In this document: one piece after another, positions 27,396 to 36,147 of the stretch | Position numbering within the stretch: the stretch's first letter is position 1 | How the letters are laid out: each line of letters begins with the position of its first letter | The notes under the pieces: generated by a model | The model's input: the letters and a program-made list of their open reading frames with translations, nothing else | Told to the model about the DNA's origin: nothing | Database searches by the model: none | Translations under genes and position numbers: made by a program | Source: Endozoicomonas sp965199185 | Lineage (GTDB): Bacteria; Pseudomonadota; Gammaproteobacteria; Pseudomonadales; Endozoicomonadaceae | Assembly (NCBI GenBank): GCA_965199185.1 | Contig: CBDAQW010000037.1 | Span: 310,001 to 374,000 of the forward strand | Direction of reading: 5' to 3' | DNA length: 64,000 bases

Positions 27396-28013
27396 GTGTT
27401 ACTGGATTACTCCGCAGCTGTTCTTACAGCTCTGATATCTCTCATTGCCTTTTTAACAATCTTTTTGACTGTATTGCTGGTCTGGTTGAAAAAGAAACCC
27501 ACCGGCATCATTTGTCGTGACCCTCTTTTTAACCAAGAATCCCACTCCTTTCTGGGGCTGCTGGATATAGCAGTACGCAGCCATCTGAGTATCTTTCCTT
27601 CACTGCCCGTCGGGGATATTCTGCAAGCAAAGCCTTTCAGCAAAGGGGCTATAGCTCTAAGCCGTGTCAAGCAGCAACGTTTCGATTATGTTCTTTATCA
27701 TCGCCGTGAAATGAAAGTGCTTTGCGCTATTAAACTACTGCCCTACGGCCATAAAGGCGACAACAAGGAGCTTAAATCTCTGAGAGCTGCTTGTGCAGCA
27801 GCCGAACTGACACTGCTTGAATATGAAGCGAAGCCATACAGAGATGTTGTGGAATTACGCAAGGTGGTTTTTTCTGCCTGCGGCATTGATGAACTGGGGA
27901 TAAAAGAGCAAGAGCTGGTAAAAACCCGGGAGATACATGTTCACTCTATTGATGCTCGACGACCAGAAATAACGGAAGAACCTCCTGTTTGCTCCAGGTC
28001 TCCAGCTCTATGA
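27396..28013 (+). CDS. Membrane-anchored DUF2726-like protein
   Basis: About 205 residues from the GTG at 27396, preceded by AAGGTGG. One N-terminal membrane helix (about 7-31, ALISLIAFLTIFLTVLLVWL) ends in KKK, so the rest is cytoplasmic. The soluble part shows the DUF2726 layout: ESHSFLGLLDIAV, then IFPSLPVGDIL, then RFDYVLYHRREMKVLCAIKLLP. This family resembles restriction-endonuclease-like folds but the role is unknown. An upstream TTG at 27366 is an alternative start. Confidence 0.7.
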   Translation: MLLDYSAAVLTALISLIAFLTIFLTVLLVWLKKKPTGIICRDPLFNQESHSFLGLLDIAVRSHLSIFPSLPVGDILQAKPFSKGAIALSRVKQQRFDYVLYHRREMKVLCAIKLLPYGHKGDNKELKSLRAACAAAELTLLEYEAKPYRDVVELRKVVFSACGIDELGIKEQELVKTREIHVHSIDARRPEITEEPPVCSRSPAL

Positions 28014-28613
28014 ATCTGACAACAATAAAGAACGGCGTCAGAGCTGGTAAAGATTGTTGGGTCTGTTCGACTTTCCCAGACTGCAAAGGAGCAAAGCTGC
28101 CTGTAAGTGGCTAAGCACATGAAATCCTCTCGGGGTTATCTTTGAAATCTTCCGGGCAACGTATACCCGTCGCAGCAATTAACCGATCCATTACACTGAT
28201 GCCCGGATAAGAATCACTGAGAATTAATTATTTGAATGAGCAGGGAAGAGAGCTAACAAAAACAGCTTTATTTAGTAGTGCCACAGGAATTAACATTCAC
28301 AACGGAAGTTAACATTTAATCTTTAAGTTCAATAGCACGAATATTATTTCACAGTGATAATTAATGGACTCTAACCAGCTTGATAACTGCACAGCAAACT
28401 ATTGTTTTATGGAAGGAGAATTAAAGGCTTTGACACTCAAGAAATCTGAGACTTTCGGGGCATCCATTACCACTCTTATTACTATTTTTTTGCAATTATT
28501 ATTCAACACAAATTATAAGAATACTGACTATTGGGTCGGCTAAAATCTATTTGATGAGCAATGAGTCATACCGTGACTTGCCGACCTCTTCAGGCGTTGT
28601 AAAGGGCAATAAA
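28014..28613. other. 600-bp stretch between DUF2726 and H-NS genes
   Basis: Between convergent genes and AT-rich in its second half. The only frame worth mentioning is 28409-28543 (+), 44 codons (MEGELKALTLKKSETFGASI...) with a hydrophobic middle and GGAAGGAG lying within its first codons rather than before it. I do not consider it supported. No clear repeat or RNA gene was seen. Confidence 0.4.
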
Positions 28614-29036
28614 TTACAGCTCAGTCACAATGCAGTCTTTACGATCTTTGCCTGTACGATTCAGGTATTCACTGAACTCGCCAGGAATCCGACCTGTGGT
28701 AGCGCCTTCCCAATCCATAGATTCACCTGCAGAATTCTCATAACGGAACTGAAAACGCTGACGTGGCTTACCCTTACGAACAGTTTCACCGTTACCGGAA
28801 TGGATATCTTCAGTAGACAAACCCAGTTCCTGCATTTGTTTCAGCACCGCTTCTACCGCTTCACGTTTGCGGGCAGTTTCTTCTTCCGCTTCCATTTGGG
28901 CGATCAGCTTTTCTTCATAGATAGCTTCAATTCGACCAATAACACGCTGCATGTCTTCTGCGTGCATATCCTGAAACAATTTACGAATCTGAACTTTGGA
29001 TTTGAGTACACTGATGGCTTCGTCAAAAATATTCAT
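28614..29036 (-). CDS. H-NS family nucleoid protein
   Basis: 140 residues from the ATG at 29036 (MNIFDEAISVLKSK); the open frame extends further up but through a poly-Lys/Phe region unlike the family. An N-terminal coiled coil (about 20-85, rich in Glu, Lys, Ala) for oligomerisation is followed by a linker (KGKPRQRFQFRY) and a C-terminal DNA-binding part with MDWEGATTGRIPGEF, matching the H-NS W-x-G-x-G-R-x-P pattern in diverged form. It would silence AT-rich acquired DNA such as the 5.2-6.2 kb gene (inference). Confidence 0.82.
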   Translation of the reverse strand: MNIFDEAISVLKSKVQIRKLFQDMHAEDMQRVIGRIEAIYEEKLIAQMEAEEETARKREAVEAVLKQMQELGLSTEDIHSGNGETVRKGKPRQRFQFRYENSAGESMDWEGATTGRIPGEFSEYLNRTGKDRKDCIVTEL

Positions 29037-29274
29037 TTGTTTGCAACCAGAAAAAAAAATAAAAAAAAGAAATTGACCGGCGCAATCTAACACTGCACAG
29101 ACAGTGTGTAAATAGATTTGCTCCTCTTTATTCTGACAACCGATAAGAGATCATCCACTTAAAAGACCAGACGTACTTTTCATGGCTCATGGATTATGAC
29201 CACATAAACCACTTTGATTCGATATCAGAATTCACGAGTATATCCATTCTAAATCAAAACGAACAGCCTGCCAT

Positions 29275-29667
29275 TCATTGAATTAATTTTGACGGATACG
29301 GTTCAATAGCATTGGCAATACCATTGACAGCAGCGTCAGGCAAACCATTTTCTTCACACAGCACTGGCAGCTGATTATCAGTGGAAAATAACAACGCCTC
29401 TTTACGTAATCGCGAGAGCTGTTTAATGGCGCTTTCACGCTTACTGGCAGAAGACCGATCATGCCCGGCCTCAATGTAAACCAGTTGCTTCGGTTTTCGG
29501 CTTCTAAAATATTTTGCCCCTCCGGATATTATTCCACAGTGCTGTTTCCAGCGACGCTGCACGTCCGTTGTAATTCCTGTATACAAGCTGCCATCGGTGG
29601 CTTTAATCATGTAAACAAACCAGCCTGAAACCGATAAATAGCTTTCTGACTCACTCTCTATCTTCAA
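29275..29667 (-). CDS. GIY-YIG domain protein (YhbQ/UPF0213-like)
   Basis: 130 residues. The GIY-YIG nuclease core reads WFVYMIKATDGSLYTGITTDVQRRWKQH (about 16-43), with conserved Arg, followed by GAKYFRSRKPKQLVYIE and a Glu in SASKRESAIKQLSR. The family covers small stand-alone nucleases of unclear role, related to E. coli YhbQ. No neighbours suggest a partner. Confidence 0.88.
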   Translation of the reverse strand: MKIESESESYLSVSGWFVYMIKATDGSLYTGITTDVQRRWKQHCGIISGGAKYFRSRKPKQLVYIEAGHDRSSASKRESAIKQLSRLRKEALLFSTDNQLPVLCEENGLPDAAVNGIANAIEPYPSKLIQ

Positions 29668-30055
29668 CCGTCTATTCCCGTACCTATTCCCGCGCCCATT
29701 TCTGTATGGACTATTGACACAGCATGCCTGCTACCAAGAGCTGGCACAATAGCTTTACATTTGCACAATCTCTGGTCTGGAATAGAGGCTTATCCAGAAG
29801 AAATATGTTGATCCGGTCTATCGGCGATTACGCCATCAGGTACTCATTGGAACCATTATTGGATGCCACCTATTACCTAATCAGAAAAAACGTCTCTCTG
29901 ACCTATGACTTCAACAAATTTATGATTATGAGGCAGCGCTTTTAGAAAACGGATACTTCAGTATCATTCCACTGTGAATACCTATAACCTCTGCTACTTT
30001 TGAACCGTATAATGCTGCCTTTTTTACGAAAACATCAGGCTTTACTCATACAATC
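29668..30055. other. Intergenic stretch upstream of the MipA-like gene
   Basis: About 390 bases. A 73-codon frame (29724-29945, +) has no family resemblance and no ribosome site, and is treated as chance. The stretch begins with an irregular CCCGTACCTATTCCCG-type repeat and probably contains divergent promoters for the GIY-YIG and MipA-like genes. Confidence 0.4.
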
Positions 30056-31351
30056 ATGACCGAGTTCCGGCACAAACTTCTTACCATTATCGCATCGGCT
30101 TTTTTTATATCCGTGACGGGCACTGTAGATGCCGCAGAATGGGGTATTGGCGTCTCTTTCCAACAAAGCACTATCCCCTATCAAAACAACCTGAGCAAGC
30201 GTGTGGGCAATACTGTACCCAACATTTACTATGAAGATGACAGCCTTTTTGCTCGCGGTGAGGAATGGGGCATTAAAGTGGTCGACAATAATCAATGGGC
30301 GATCAGCCCCATCGCTAAACGTCGGTGGGTGAATATTCCAAGAGCATTGCAAAATGAATTTCAGCTGGATGCTGTTGATCTGGGCATTCAGGCTCTCTGG
30401 AAAACGTCGGATAATCAGCAGTGGCGTATTGAAGTACTAACCGCTAAAGACTGGCGATCCTATATCTATGCCGGGCATGACTGGCAGTTTCAGATTGATC
30501 AGATTGAACTGAACACGAAAGCCGGTCTCCGGTTCAAATCGGACAAATACAACAGCTATTACTACGGCCTGAATGAGTTTGATGGAGAAAATATCAACCC
30601 CGGTACTGAAGCTGTTTTAGCAATGGACTTTCGCTATCCATTGACTGGCAACCTATATCTCACCGGCGGACTGGAATGGACTCAGCTGGACAAAAATGCC
30701 CGTCACAGTGCTGCTGTCGATAAAAATGGCTTTGGCACTGCAAAACTGGGTATTGCCTTCTTTGAGCAGGGTAACGCTCTCGGCACCTCTATTCCTGAAG
30801 GCTCTTACATTCGGGTCGCTTATGGTTGGGCTACCCCGTCTGATATGGGTGAAATTCTGACATTAAATGGAGAGAAGGACAGCCATAACCACCAAATGAC
30901 ATCTGTCTTCTATGGTCACCTGTTGCAAGAAGGCTGGTTACTGGAACCTGTTGATGTCTACCTGACTGGAGGGCTTACCTATCATCCATCGTCTTCCGTT
31001 CAGAGCATCAGCTGGGAACCCATTGTTGCCATCAAAGCCTATTACAACTTCACATCCCCAGTACGTTGGCGTTTGGGGCTGGCTGAAGGCATGTCCTACA
31101 TCAGCAGAGTGACTTATATTGAGGCCAGTGAGCTGAACGAAAAAGGCTATAGAGAATCCAAACTGATGAATGCTCTGGATATCAGCCTGGATGTAAACCT
31201 TGGTGATCTGACCAACATACCAGAACTGAAAACAGCCTGGCTCGGTTATGGGCTTCAGCATCGTTCAGCGATTTTTGAACATGCATCGCATTTTGGCCGA
31301 ATCAAAGGTGGCAGTAATTACAATACGATCTATCTTCAGTGGCATTATTGA
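30056..31351 (+). CDS. MipA/OmpV-like outer-membrane beta-barrel protein
   Basis: 431 residues with a signal peptide (about 1-26, ending VDAA). The mature part is built of alternating hydrophobic strands and begins EWGIGVSFQQSTIPY, with NIYYEDDSLFARGEEWGIK typical of MipA/OmpV proteins. The C-terminal region AWLGYGLQHRSAIFEHASHFGRIKGGSNYNTIYLQWHY ends in an aromatic residue, as barrels do, and resembles the His/Ser region of PagL-type lipid A deacylases. So it could be a porin-like scaffold or a lipid-modifying barrel. It stands alone. Confidence 0.7.
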   Translation: MTEFRHKLLTIIASAFFISVTGTVDAAEWGIGVSFQQSTIPYQNNLSKRVGNTVPNIYYEDDSLFARGEEWGIKVVDNNQWAISPIAKRRWVNIPRALQNEFQLDAVDLGIQALWKTSDNQQWRIEVLTAKDWRSYIYAGHDWQFQIDQIELNTKAGLRFKSDKYNSYYYGLNEFDGENINPGTEAVLAMDFRYPLTGNLYLTGGLEWTQLDKNARHSAAVDKNGFGTAKLGIAFFEQGNALGTSIPEGSYIRVAYGWATPSDMGEILTLNGEKDSHNHQMTSVFYGHLLQEGWLLEPVDVYLTGGLTYHPSSSVQSISWEPIVAIKAYYNFTSPVRWRLGLAEGMSYISRVTYIEASELNEKGYRESKLMNALDISLDVNLGDLTNIPELKTAWLGYGLQHRSAIFEHASHFGRIKGGSNYNTIYLQWHY

Positions 31352-31413
31352 TCAGTTGATTTAAATACTGGTTTGATCAATCATCAGACCAGTCTATTGC
31401 TGAAGAAGATAAC

Positions 31414-32850
31414 ATGGATAAATATCCCTTGATGATTCATCAGGTCAGCAAAGAAGCTGGCTGGAAGGACGTTCATAACCCTTACGACCTCAGCGTGATT
31501 GCCAGTGTGGCAACTTGCGACAGAAGTCACGTAAATCAAGCCATCACGACCGCCTACAATGTGTTTCGAGATAAACGTCAGTGGCTATCGGTTGATCAGC
31601 GCATCGATATTTTCAATAAAGTCATTCATCTTGTCTCAAAACAAAAAGACAAGCTTGCTCTGGAAGCTGCCAGAGAAGGCGGTAAGCCGCTGACCGATTC
31701 ACAGGTAGAAATCACCCGAGCCATTGATGGCCTGAAACTCTGTATTGACGCAATGCGACAGAGTACCGGCATCATGCCGGCAGTGAACAAAACGGCAGCA
31801 ACCCGACATCATATTGCCTTTACCACACGGGAACCTATTGGTGTGGTGGTTGCCGTCAGTGCCTTTAACCACCCTTTTAATCTGATTGTGCATCAGGCAG
31901 GCCCTGCACTTGCAGCTGGCTGCCCGGTGATTGTCAAGCCTGCAGAAGATACGCCGCTGTCCTGCCTGCGATTGGCACAATTTTTTTATGATGCCGGTTT
32001 GCCAACAGAGTATCTTCAGGTCGCTATCACCGACAGCATTCCCATAGCAGAACATCTGGTCACTGATCATCGCATCGGTTTCTTTTCTTTTATTGGCAGT
32101 GCCAGCGTCGGCTGGATGCTGCGTTCAAAACTGGCTCCCGGTGTTCGCTGCGCTTTAGAACATGGTGGTGTCGCGCCTGCTATTGTAGCTGAAGATGCTG
32201 ACCTGTCAGTCGTGATTCCATCACTGACAAAAAGCAGCTTCTACCATGCCGGGCAGGTGTGTGTTTCCACTCAAAGAATTTTTGTGCACAGCACGATCTG
32301 CAAAACATTTATTCAACAGCTGGTAGCGGCAGCACAACAATTAAAGACAGGGGACGCCTGTTTGCCAGATACCGACGTAGGTCCGCTAATCCGGCCTGCA
32401 GAGCTGAATCGTATTGATGCCTGGGTGAATGATGCCATCACAGCCGGAGCTCAACTGATTTGTGGCGGCAAACGTATTGGTCAAACCTGTTATGCGCCAA
32501 CCATTCTTTGTAATCCACCCAAAGATGCTAAAGTCAGCACTCAGGAAATTTTTGGGCCTGTCGTTTGTGTCTACGACTACGATCAATTGGACGAAGCTAT
32601 TGAGCAGGCAAACAGTTTGCCAATGGCATTTCAGGCAGCCATCTTCTCAGACAGTCAGGAGACCATTTTTAAAGCCTATAAGGGGCTGGATGCTTCAGCC
32701 GTCATGATCAATCAGCACACAGCATTCAGAACAGACGGTATGCCATTCGCCGGCTTAAAACAGTCAGGCCTGGGTGTTGGCGGTATTGAACATACCTTTA
32801 ATGATATGCAGATTGAAAAAATGATGGTCATACAGAACCCGGTTTTATAA
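31414..32850 (+). CDS. NAD(P)-dependent aldehyde dehydrogenase family protein
   Basis: 478 residues, cytoplasmic. Aldehyde dehydrogenase features in order: EPIGVVVAVSAFNHPFN (cofactor region and conserved Asn), GCPVIVKPAEDTPLS (Lys), FSFIGSASVGW, the catalytic Glu in CALEHGGVAPA (usually ELGG, here EHGG), and the catalytic Cys in HAGQVCVSTQRI, then EIFGPVVCVYDYD. Substrate cannot be fixed; the pattern is near the phosphono-, sulpho- and lactaldehyde branches. It is followed by an unrelated PII gene. Confidence 0.9.
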   Translation: MDKYPLMIHQVSKEAGWKDVHNPYDLSVIASVATCDRSHVNQAITTAYNVFRDKRQWLSVDQRIDIFNKVIHLVSKQKDKLALEAAREGGKPLTDSQVEITRAIDGLKLCIDAMRQSTGIMPAVNKTAATRHHIAFTTREPIGVVVAVSAFNHPFNLIVHQAGPALAAGCPVIVKPAEDTPLSCLRLAQFFYDAGLPTEYLQVAITDSIPIAEHLVTDHRIGFFSFIGSASVGWMLRSKLAPGVRCALEHGGVAPAIVAEDADLSVVIPSLTKSSFYHAGQVCVSTQRIFVHSTICKTFIQQLVAAAQQLKTGDACLPDTDVGPLIRPAELNRIDAWVNDAITAGAQLICGGKRIGQTCYAPTILCNPPKDAKVSTQEIFGPVVCVYDYDQLDEAIEQANSLPMAFQAAIFSDSQETIFKAYKGLDASAVMINQHTAFRTDGMPFAGLKQSGLGVGGIEHTFNDMQIEKMMVIQNPVL

Positions 32851-32936
32851 CTATTCACACAGAATTCATGACTCGCTACTGCCGCCAGTCGATGCAAAAG
32901 GTACAATACTTTCAAAATTTCATGGAGGCAGAAACA

Positions 32937-33275
32937 ATGAAACTAATTACCGCCATAATCAAGCCATTCAAACTGGATGATGTACGTGATGCTCTGCACG
33001 AAGTGGGGATTGAAGGCATGACCGTCATCGAAGTAAAAGGCTTTGGTCGTCAGAAAGGGCATACCGAACTCTATCGTGGTGCAGAGTACGTTGTGGATTT
33101 CCTGCCAAAAATAAAAGTTGAAGTAGCTGTTGATGACGATCAGAGCGAGGCTGCCATTGAAGCCATTCTTTCGGCCGCCAATACTGGCAAGATTGGTGAC
33201 GGAAAAGTATTTGTTACCAATCTTGAGCAAGTGGTTCGTATCCGTACTGGCGAAACAGGTTCATCTGCCCTGTAA
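32937..33275 (+). CDS. glnK: Nitrogen regulatory protein PII (GlnB/GlnK)
   Basis: 112 residues, the standard PII length, from the ATG at 32937 after GGAGG. The T-loop with the uridylylation Tyr51 is intact (HTELYRGAEYVVDFLPK), as are the ATP-binding GKIGDGKVFV and RIRTGE motifs. PII trimers report 2-oxoglutarate and glutamine status to GlnD, glutamine synthetase adenylylation, NtrB and AmtB. The IEVAV/DDDQ and final SSAL lean to GlnK, but no amtB follows, so glnB is possible. Confidence 0.93.
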   Translation: MKLITAIIKPFKLDDVRDALHEVGIEGMTVIEVKGFGRQKGHTELYRGAEYVVDFLPKIKVEVAVDDDQSEAAIEAILSAANTGKIGDGKVFVTNLEQVVRIRTGETGSSAL

Positions 33276-33311
33276 GCCATTCAAAATGCTCTGGTTCCAG
33301 GTAATTAGGCC

Positions 33312-33412
33312 AGATTCCCCCGAAGGGAGAAGCCGACAATTAAAGCCTTCAAGACATACAAATACTGTTTGCCGTTTTTTTTGTTGGCTTCTGCCCTTCG
33401 GGGCGAAACCAA
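33312..33412. repeat. Two opposed REP-like hairpins between glnK and manA
   Basis: A partial copy (33312-33336, CCCCCGAAGGGAGAAGCCGA) and a full copy (33384-33412; arm TTGGCTTCTGCCC, loop TTC, arm GGGGCGAAACCAA) lie in opposite orientation about 50 bases apart, the arrangement of a BIME. It may limit read-through between the two genes. Confidence 0.75.
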
Positions 33413-33435
33413 CCTACCAGGAAGGTCAAAAAATC

Positions 33436-34626
33436 ATGCTGTACCGATTACAAAATATAATTCAGGACTATGCTTGGGGAAGCACTACGTCTATGAAAGA
33501 GCTCTTTGGCATTGCTAATAACGAAGGCAGGCCACAGGCAGAAATGTGGATGGGCGCTCATCCAAACGGTTGCTCCACCGTTGAGAAAGGCAACAAGAGT
33601 ATTTTGTTAAGTGATCTGATTAATGAAAATCCAGCACAAGTTCTTGGTAACAGAGTGTACCGTCAATTTGGCGAGCTGCCTTATCTATTAAAAATTCTGG
33701 CTGCCGACAAACCGCTTTCCATCCAGGTGCACCCCAAAAAATCCAAAGCTGCTGCTGGCTTCGCACGGGAAAGCGCTCTAGGTTTGCCAATCAATGCAGT
33801 GAATCGCAACTACAAGGACGCTAATCATAAACCCGAACTGGTGTATGCCCTGACACCTTATAAAGCGATGAATGGTTTCCGGGTTATTGATGACATTATC
33901 ACTTTATTCGAACAAGCCAATGTTGAATTACTGAGCGAGCAGATTGCTGAACTGAAAACCAATCCGGATTCTGAGCATCTGCAGGCATTCTTTAAATGTC
34001 TGATGTCTTTGGAAGGCAAACTCAAGGATAAAGCTCTGGATCAGCTAATGACCAGCATCGAAGAAAAAGGAACGGACGAAGCGGCACAATGTGCTTTTGC
34101 CACCATTAAAGATTTTGCCAAAGAATACCCTGGCGACATTGGTCTTTTTTCTCCACTCTTGTTAAACCTGATTGTTCTGCAACCCGGTGAAGCGATGTTT
34201 CTTGAAGCAGAAACACCACACGCCTATATAAAAGGCACAGGGGTGGAAGTGATGGCCAATTCCGATAACGTATTGCGTGCTGGGCTGACACCGAAATACA
34301 TGGATATTCCAGAACTGGTGGCAAATACCCAATTCACGTCCATCCCTTATGATGATCTGCGCACCGAACCGGTTGTGGCTGGTAACACTGAACAATTCCC
34401 GGTCCCCGTTCCGGATTTCGCCATTCAAGTCAGTACTCTGAAAGACGACACAATTACGAATCAAACAGACAGTGCTGAAATCCTGTTATGTCTCAACGGT
34501 GAAGTGACCGTCAGTTCCAACGATATTGAACTGACGTTAAAACCTGCTGAATCCGCTTTTATTGAGGCACAGGCAAAGTGTTACCAGTTGGCCGGTAAAG
34601 GAAAAATAGTTCGAATATTGGCATGA
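33436..34626 (+). CDS. manA: Mannose-6-phosphate isomerase, class I
   Basis: 396 residues from the ATG at 33436 (MLYRLQNIIQDYAWGS); the open frame upstream runs through glnK and is not coding. Zinc enzyme interconverting mannose-6-P and fructose-6-P. Motifs: QDYAWGS, AEMWMGAHPNG, LPYLLKILAADKPLSIQVHPKK (Gln/His metal ligands), DANHKPELVYAL (Glu ligand) and HAYIKGTGVEVMANSDNVLRAGLTPK. It stands alone, ending at a symmetrical terminator shared with nrfA. Confidence 0.96.
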   Translation: MLYRLQNIIQDYAWGSTTSMKELFGIANNEGRPQAEMWMGAHPNGCSTVEKGNKSILLSDLINENPAQVLGNRVYRQFGELPYLLKILAADKPLSIQVHPKKSKAAAGFARESALGLPINAVNRNYKDANHKPELVYALTPYKAMNGFRVIDDIITLFEQANVELLSEQIAELKTNPDSEHLQAFFKCLMSLEGKLKDKALDQLMTSIEEKGTDEAAQCAFATIKDFAKEYPGDIGLFSPLLLNLIVLQPGEAMFLEAETPHAYIKGTGVEVMANSDNVLRAGLTPKYMDIPELVANTQFTSIPYDDLRTEPVVAGNTEQFPVPVPDFAIQVSTLKDDTITNQTDSAEILLCLNGEVTVSSNDIELTLKPAESAFIEAQAKCYQLAGKGKIVRILA

Positions 34627-34648
34627 TATAGTTCCTATTTCAGAATCA

Positions 34649-34673
34649 ATAAAAGGGGCAAAGCCCCTTTTAT
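34649..34673. terminator. Bidirectional terminator between manA and nrfA
   Basis: A perfect palindrome: ATAAAAGGGGC, loop AAA, GCCCCTTTTAT. A-run on one side and T-run on the other give terminators in both directions, suited to the convergent manA and nrfA genes. Confidence 0.9.
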
Positions 34674-34689
34674 CTGGTATGGCGTTTAA

Positions 34690-36096
34690 TTATAAACGCC
34701 CTTCCTTCTTTGCCTTGGCATCCCACTGAGGCACCAAAGTATTAAGGAATTCTTCTTTCTCAGCGTTCAGCTTATTCATGTCCAGCCCAATAAATGCCTG
34801 AGCCTTTTCTTTGGTAGACAGGTCAGGGACAGTCACCGGATCAGTAATACCATGTTTGGCCAGAATACGGGCAAGCTCAACCCTCGCCTTACCGGATTTT
34901 TCGATAGAAGTTCCCAGAATCCGCAAGGTTTCTTCAGGCGCATGGAAGAAAGAACCGTGAGAGGCAATGGAGAAATCCCAGCGCCACTGAGCATGACGAA
35001 TCAGAGTCAGAGCCGGTTTCATTTCTGCTTCAGTGGCACCCGCCTTCCAGGCTGCACCGGCTTCAAGATGCGCTTTCACCAAAAGATCTTCTGCACGCAG
35101 TTTGGTTTCGGTCACTTTCGTCTTGTAGTTGGCCACCATATTCAGCAGGTATTCTTCCTTCTGGGTATGACAGGTTTTACAGGTGTTCTTCATGTTAGCC
35201 AGTGGACTTCTGATCTGATGATCCGTGAAGGTAACACCTTTCTTATCTTTCATTGTTGGTGAGTGACAATCGGTGCAAGATACATTGTTCTTGCCATGCA
35301 CACCTTCTTTCCACAATTCATAATCAGGGTGCTGCGCTTTCAGCATGGGTGCTTTGGAAATCTTGTGTGTCCAGTCCTTAAACTCTAGCGCGTCAAAATA
35401 AGCTTCCATATCTTCGACCTTGCTTCCCTGAGTCCAGGGAAGTACCACTTCTTTTGTTGTAGGGTCAAAATAGTACTCAACGTGACATTGAGCACAGGTT
35501 AATGTCTGTTTATCTTTCTCTGTGGCTTTATGAAAATCGACATTCAATGCCATCAAACCATTGTGAGCATATGGGCGGGATAATCTGCGATCTAATTCCG
35601 GACTGTCAGCATCATGACAATCAATGCAGCCAATAGGGTTAACAATCTGCGAACCCGCTCTGGCCCACTTACCTTTAAAGAAATTGAGATAACCTTCTTC
35701 TTCCATCAACCGAGGGACATCTGTACTCTTGCAACTCCAGCAGGCCATAGGCATAGGCCCATCTTTATCGTTCGTTGGCGCACCGGTTCGCAGTGTTTTT
35801 CTCAGATCCGTAATAGTGTTCATGTGACCACGGGGCGCATTGTAATCTTTGGAAAAACCATAACCTGCCCATAAAACGACCAGACGTGGATCTTCTTTCA
35901 GCATATCCGCCATTGTGCCGTTTTCGGTTTTCTTCCAACTCTCATACTGGCGTGGAAAGCCTTTGGCAAAATCAGAACTGATGGTCTTTGCATTTGGAGA
36001 GTCGGAATCGACAGCCTGCACGGAACCCATAAAAAGCATCAGCGCAGAAGCAACGCCTACGCCGGTCATTAAACGACTAAACCAGCCTATATTCAT
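34690..36096 (-). CDS. nrfA: Ammonia-forming cytochrome c nitrite reductase NrfA
   Basis: Periplasmic pentahaem enzyme that reduces nitrite to ammonium. 468 residues from the ATG at 36096 (MNIGWFSRLMTG), preceded by GGGGGAGA; a signal peptide ends near QAVDSD. The catalytic haem has the diagnostic CxxCK motif (ACWSCK), followed by four CxxCH motifs: CIDCH, CAQCH, CTDCH and CKTCH. HARHAQWRWDF-type C-terminal features (LIRHAQWRWDFSIASHGSFFH) are conserved. It is cotranscribed with the upstream tetraheme cytochrome; nrfBCD and nrfEFG are absent here. Confidence 0.97.
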   Translation of the reverse strand: MNIGWFSRLMTGVGVASALMLFMGSVQAVDSDSPNAKTISSDFAKGFPRQYESWKKTENGTMADMLKEDPRLVVLWAGYGFSKDYNAPRGHMNTITDLRKTLRTGAPTNDKDGPMPMACWSCKSTDVPRLMEEEGYLNFFKGKWARAGSQIVNPIGCIDCHDADSPELDRRLSRPYAHNGLMALNVDFHKATEKDKQTLTCAQCHVEYYFDPTTKEVVLPWTQGSKVEDMEAYFDALEFKDWTHKISKAPMLKAQHPDYELWKEGVHGKNNVSCTDCHSPTMKDKKGVTFTDHQIRSPLANMKNTCKTCHTQKEEYLLNMVANYKTKVTETKLRAEDLLVKAHLEAGAAWKAGATEAEMKPALTLIRHAQWRWDFSIASHGSFFHAPEETLRILGTSIEKSGKARVELARILAKHGITDPVTVPDLSTKEKAQAFIGLDMNKLNAEKEEFLNTLVPQWDAKAKKEGRL

Positions 36097-36147
36097 AATC
36101 TCCCCCATAAAGCGAATAAGTTAAAACCAGCTTTCTTCAAGCTGCGT

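Noticed and set aside
28409..28543. 44-codon frame with a hydrophobic middle
   Set aside because: GGAAGGAG lies inside the frame start rather than upstream; between convergent genes; no homologue known to me.
28551..29090. Long plus-strand frame (179 codons) across the H-NS gene
   Set aside because: It is the reverse-strand shadow of the H-NS-like gene, whose coiled coil and C-terminal motif are clear.
29724..29945. 73-codon open frame upstream of the MipA-like gene
   Set aside because: No ribosome site, no recognisable domain; likely chance frame in a promoter region.
33130..33435. Extended N-terminus of the manA frame
   Set aside because: Runs through the glnK gene and the REP pair; the ManA start QDYAWGS fits the ATG at 33436.
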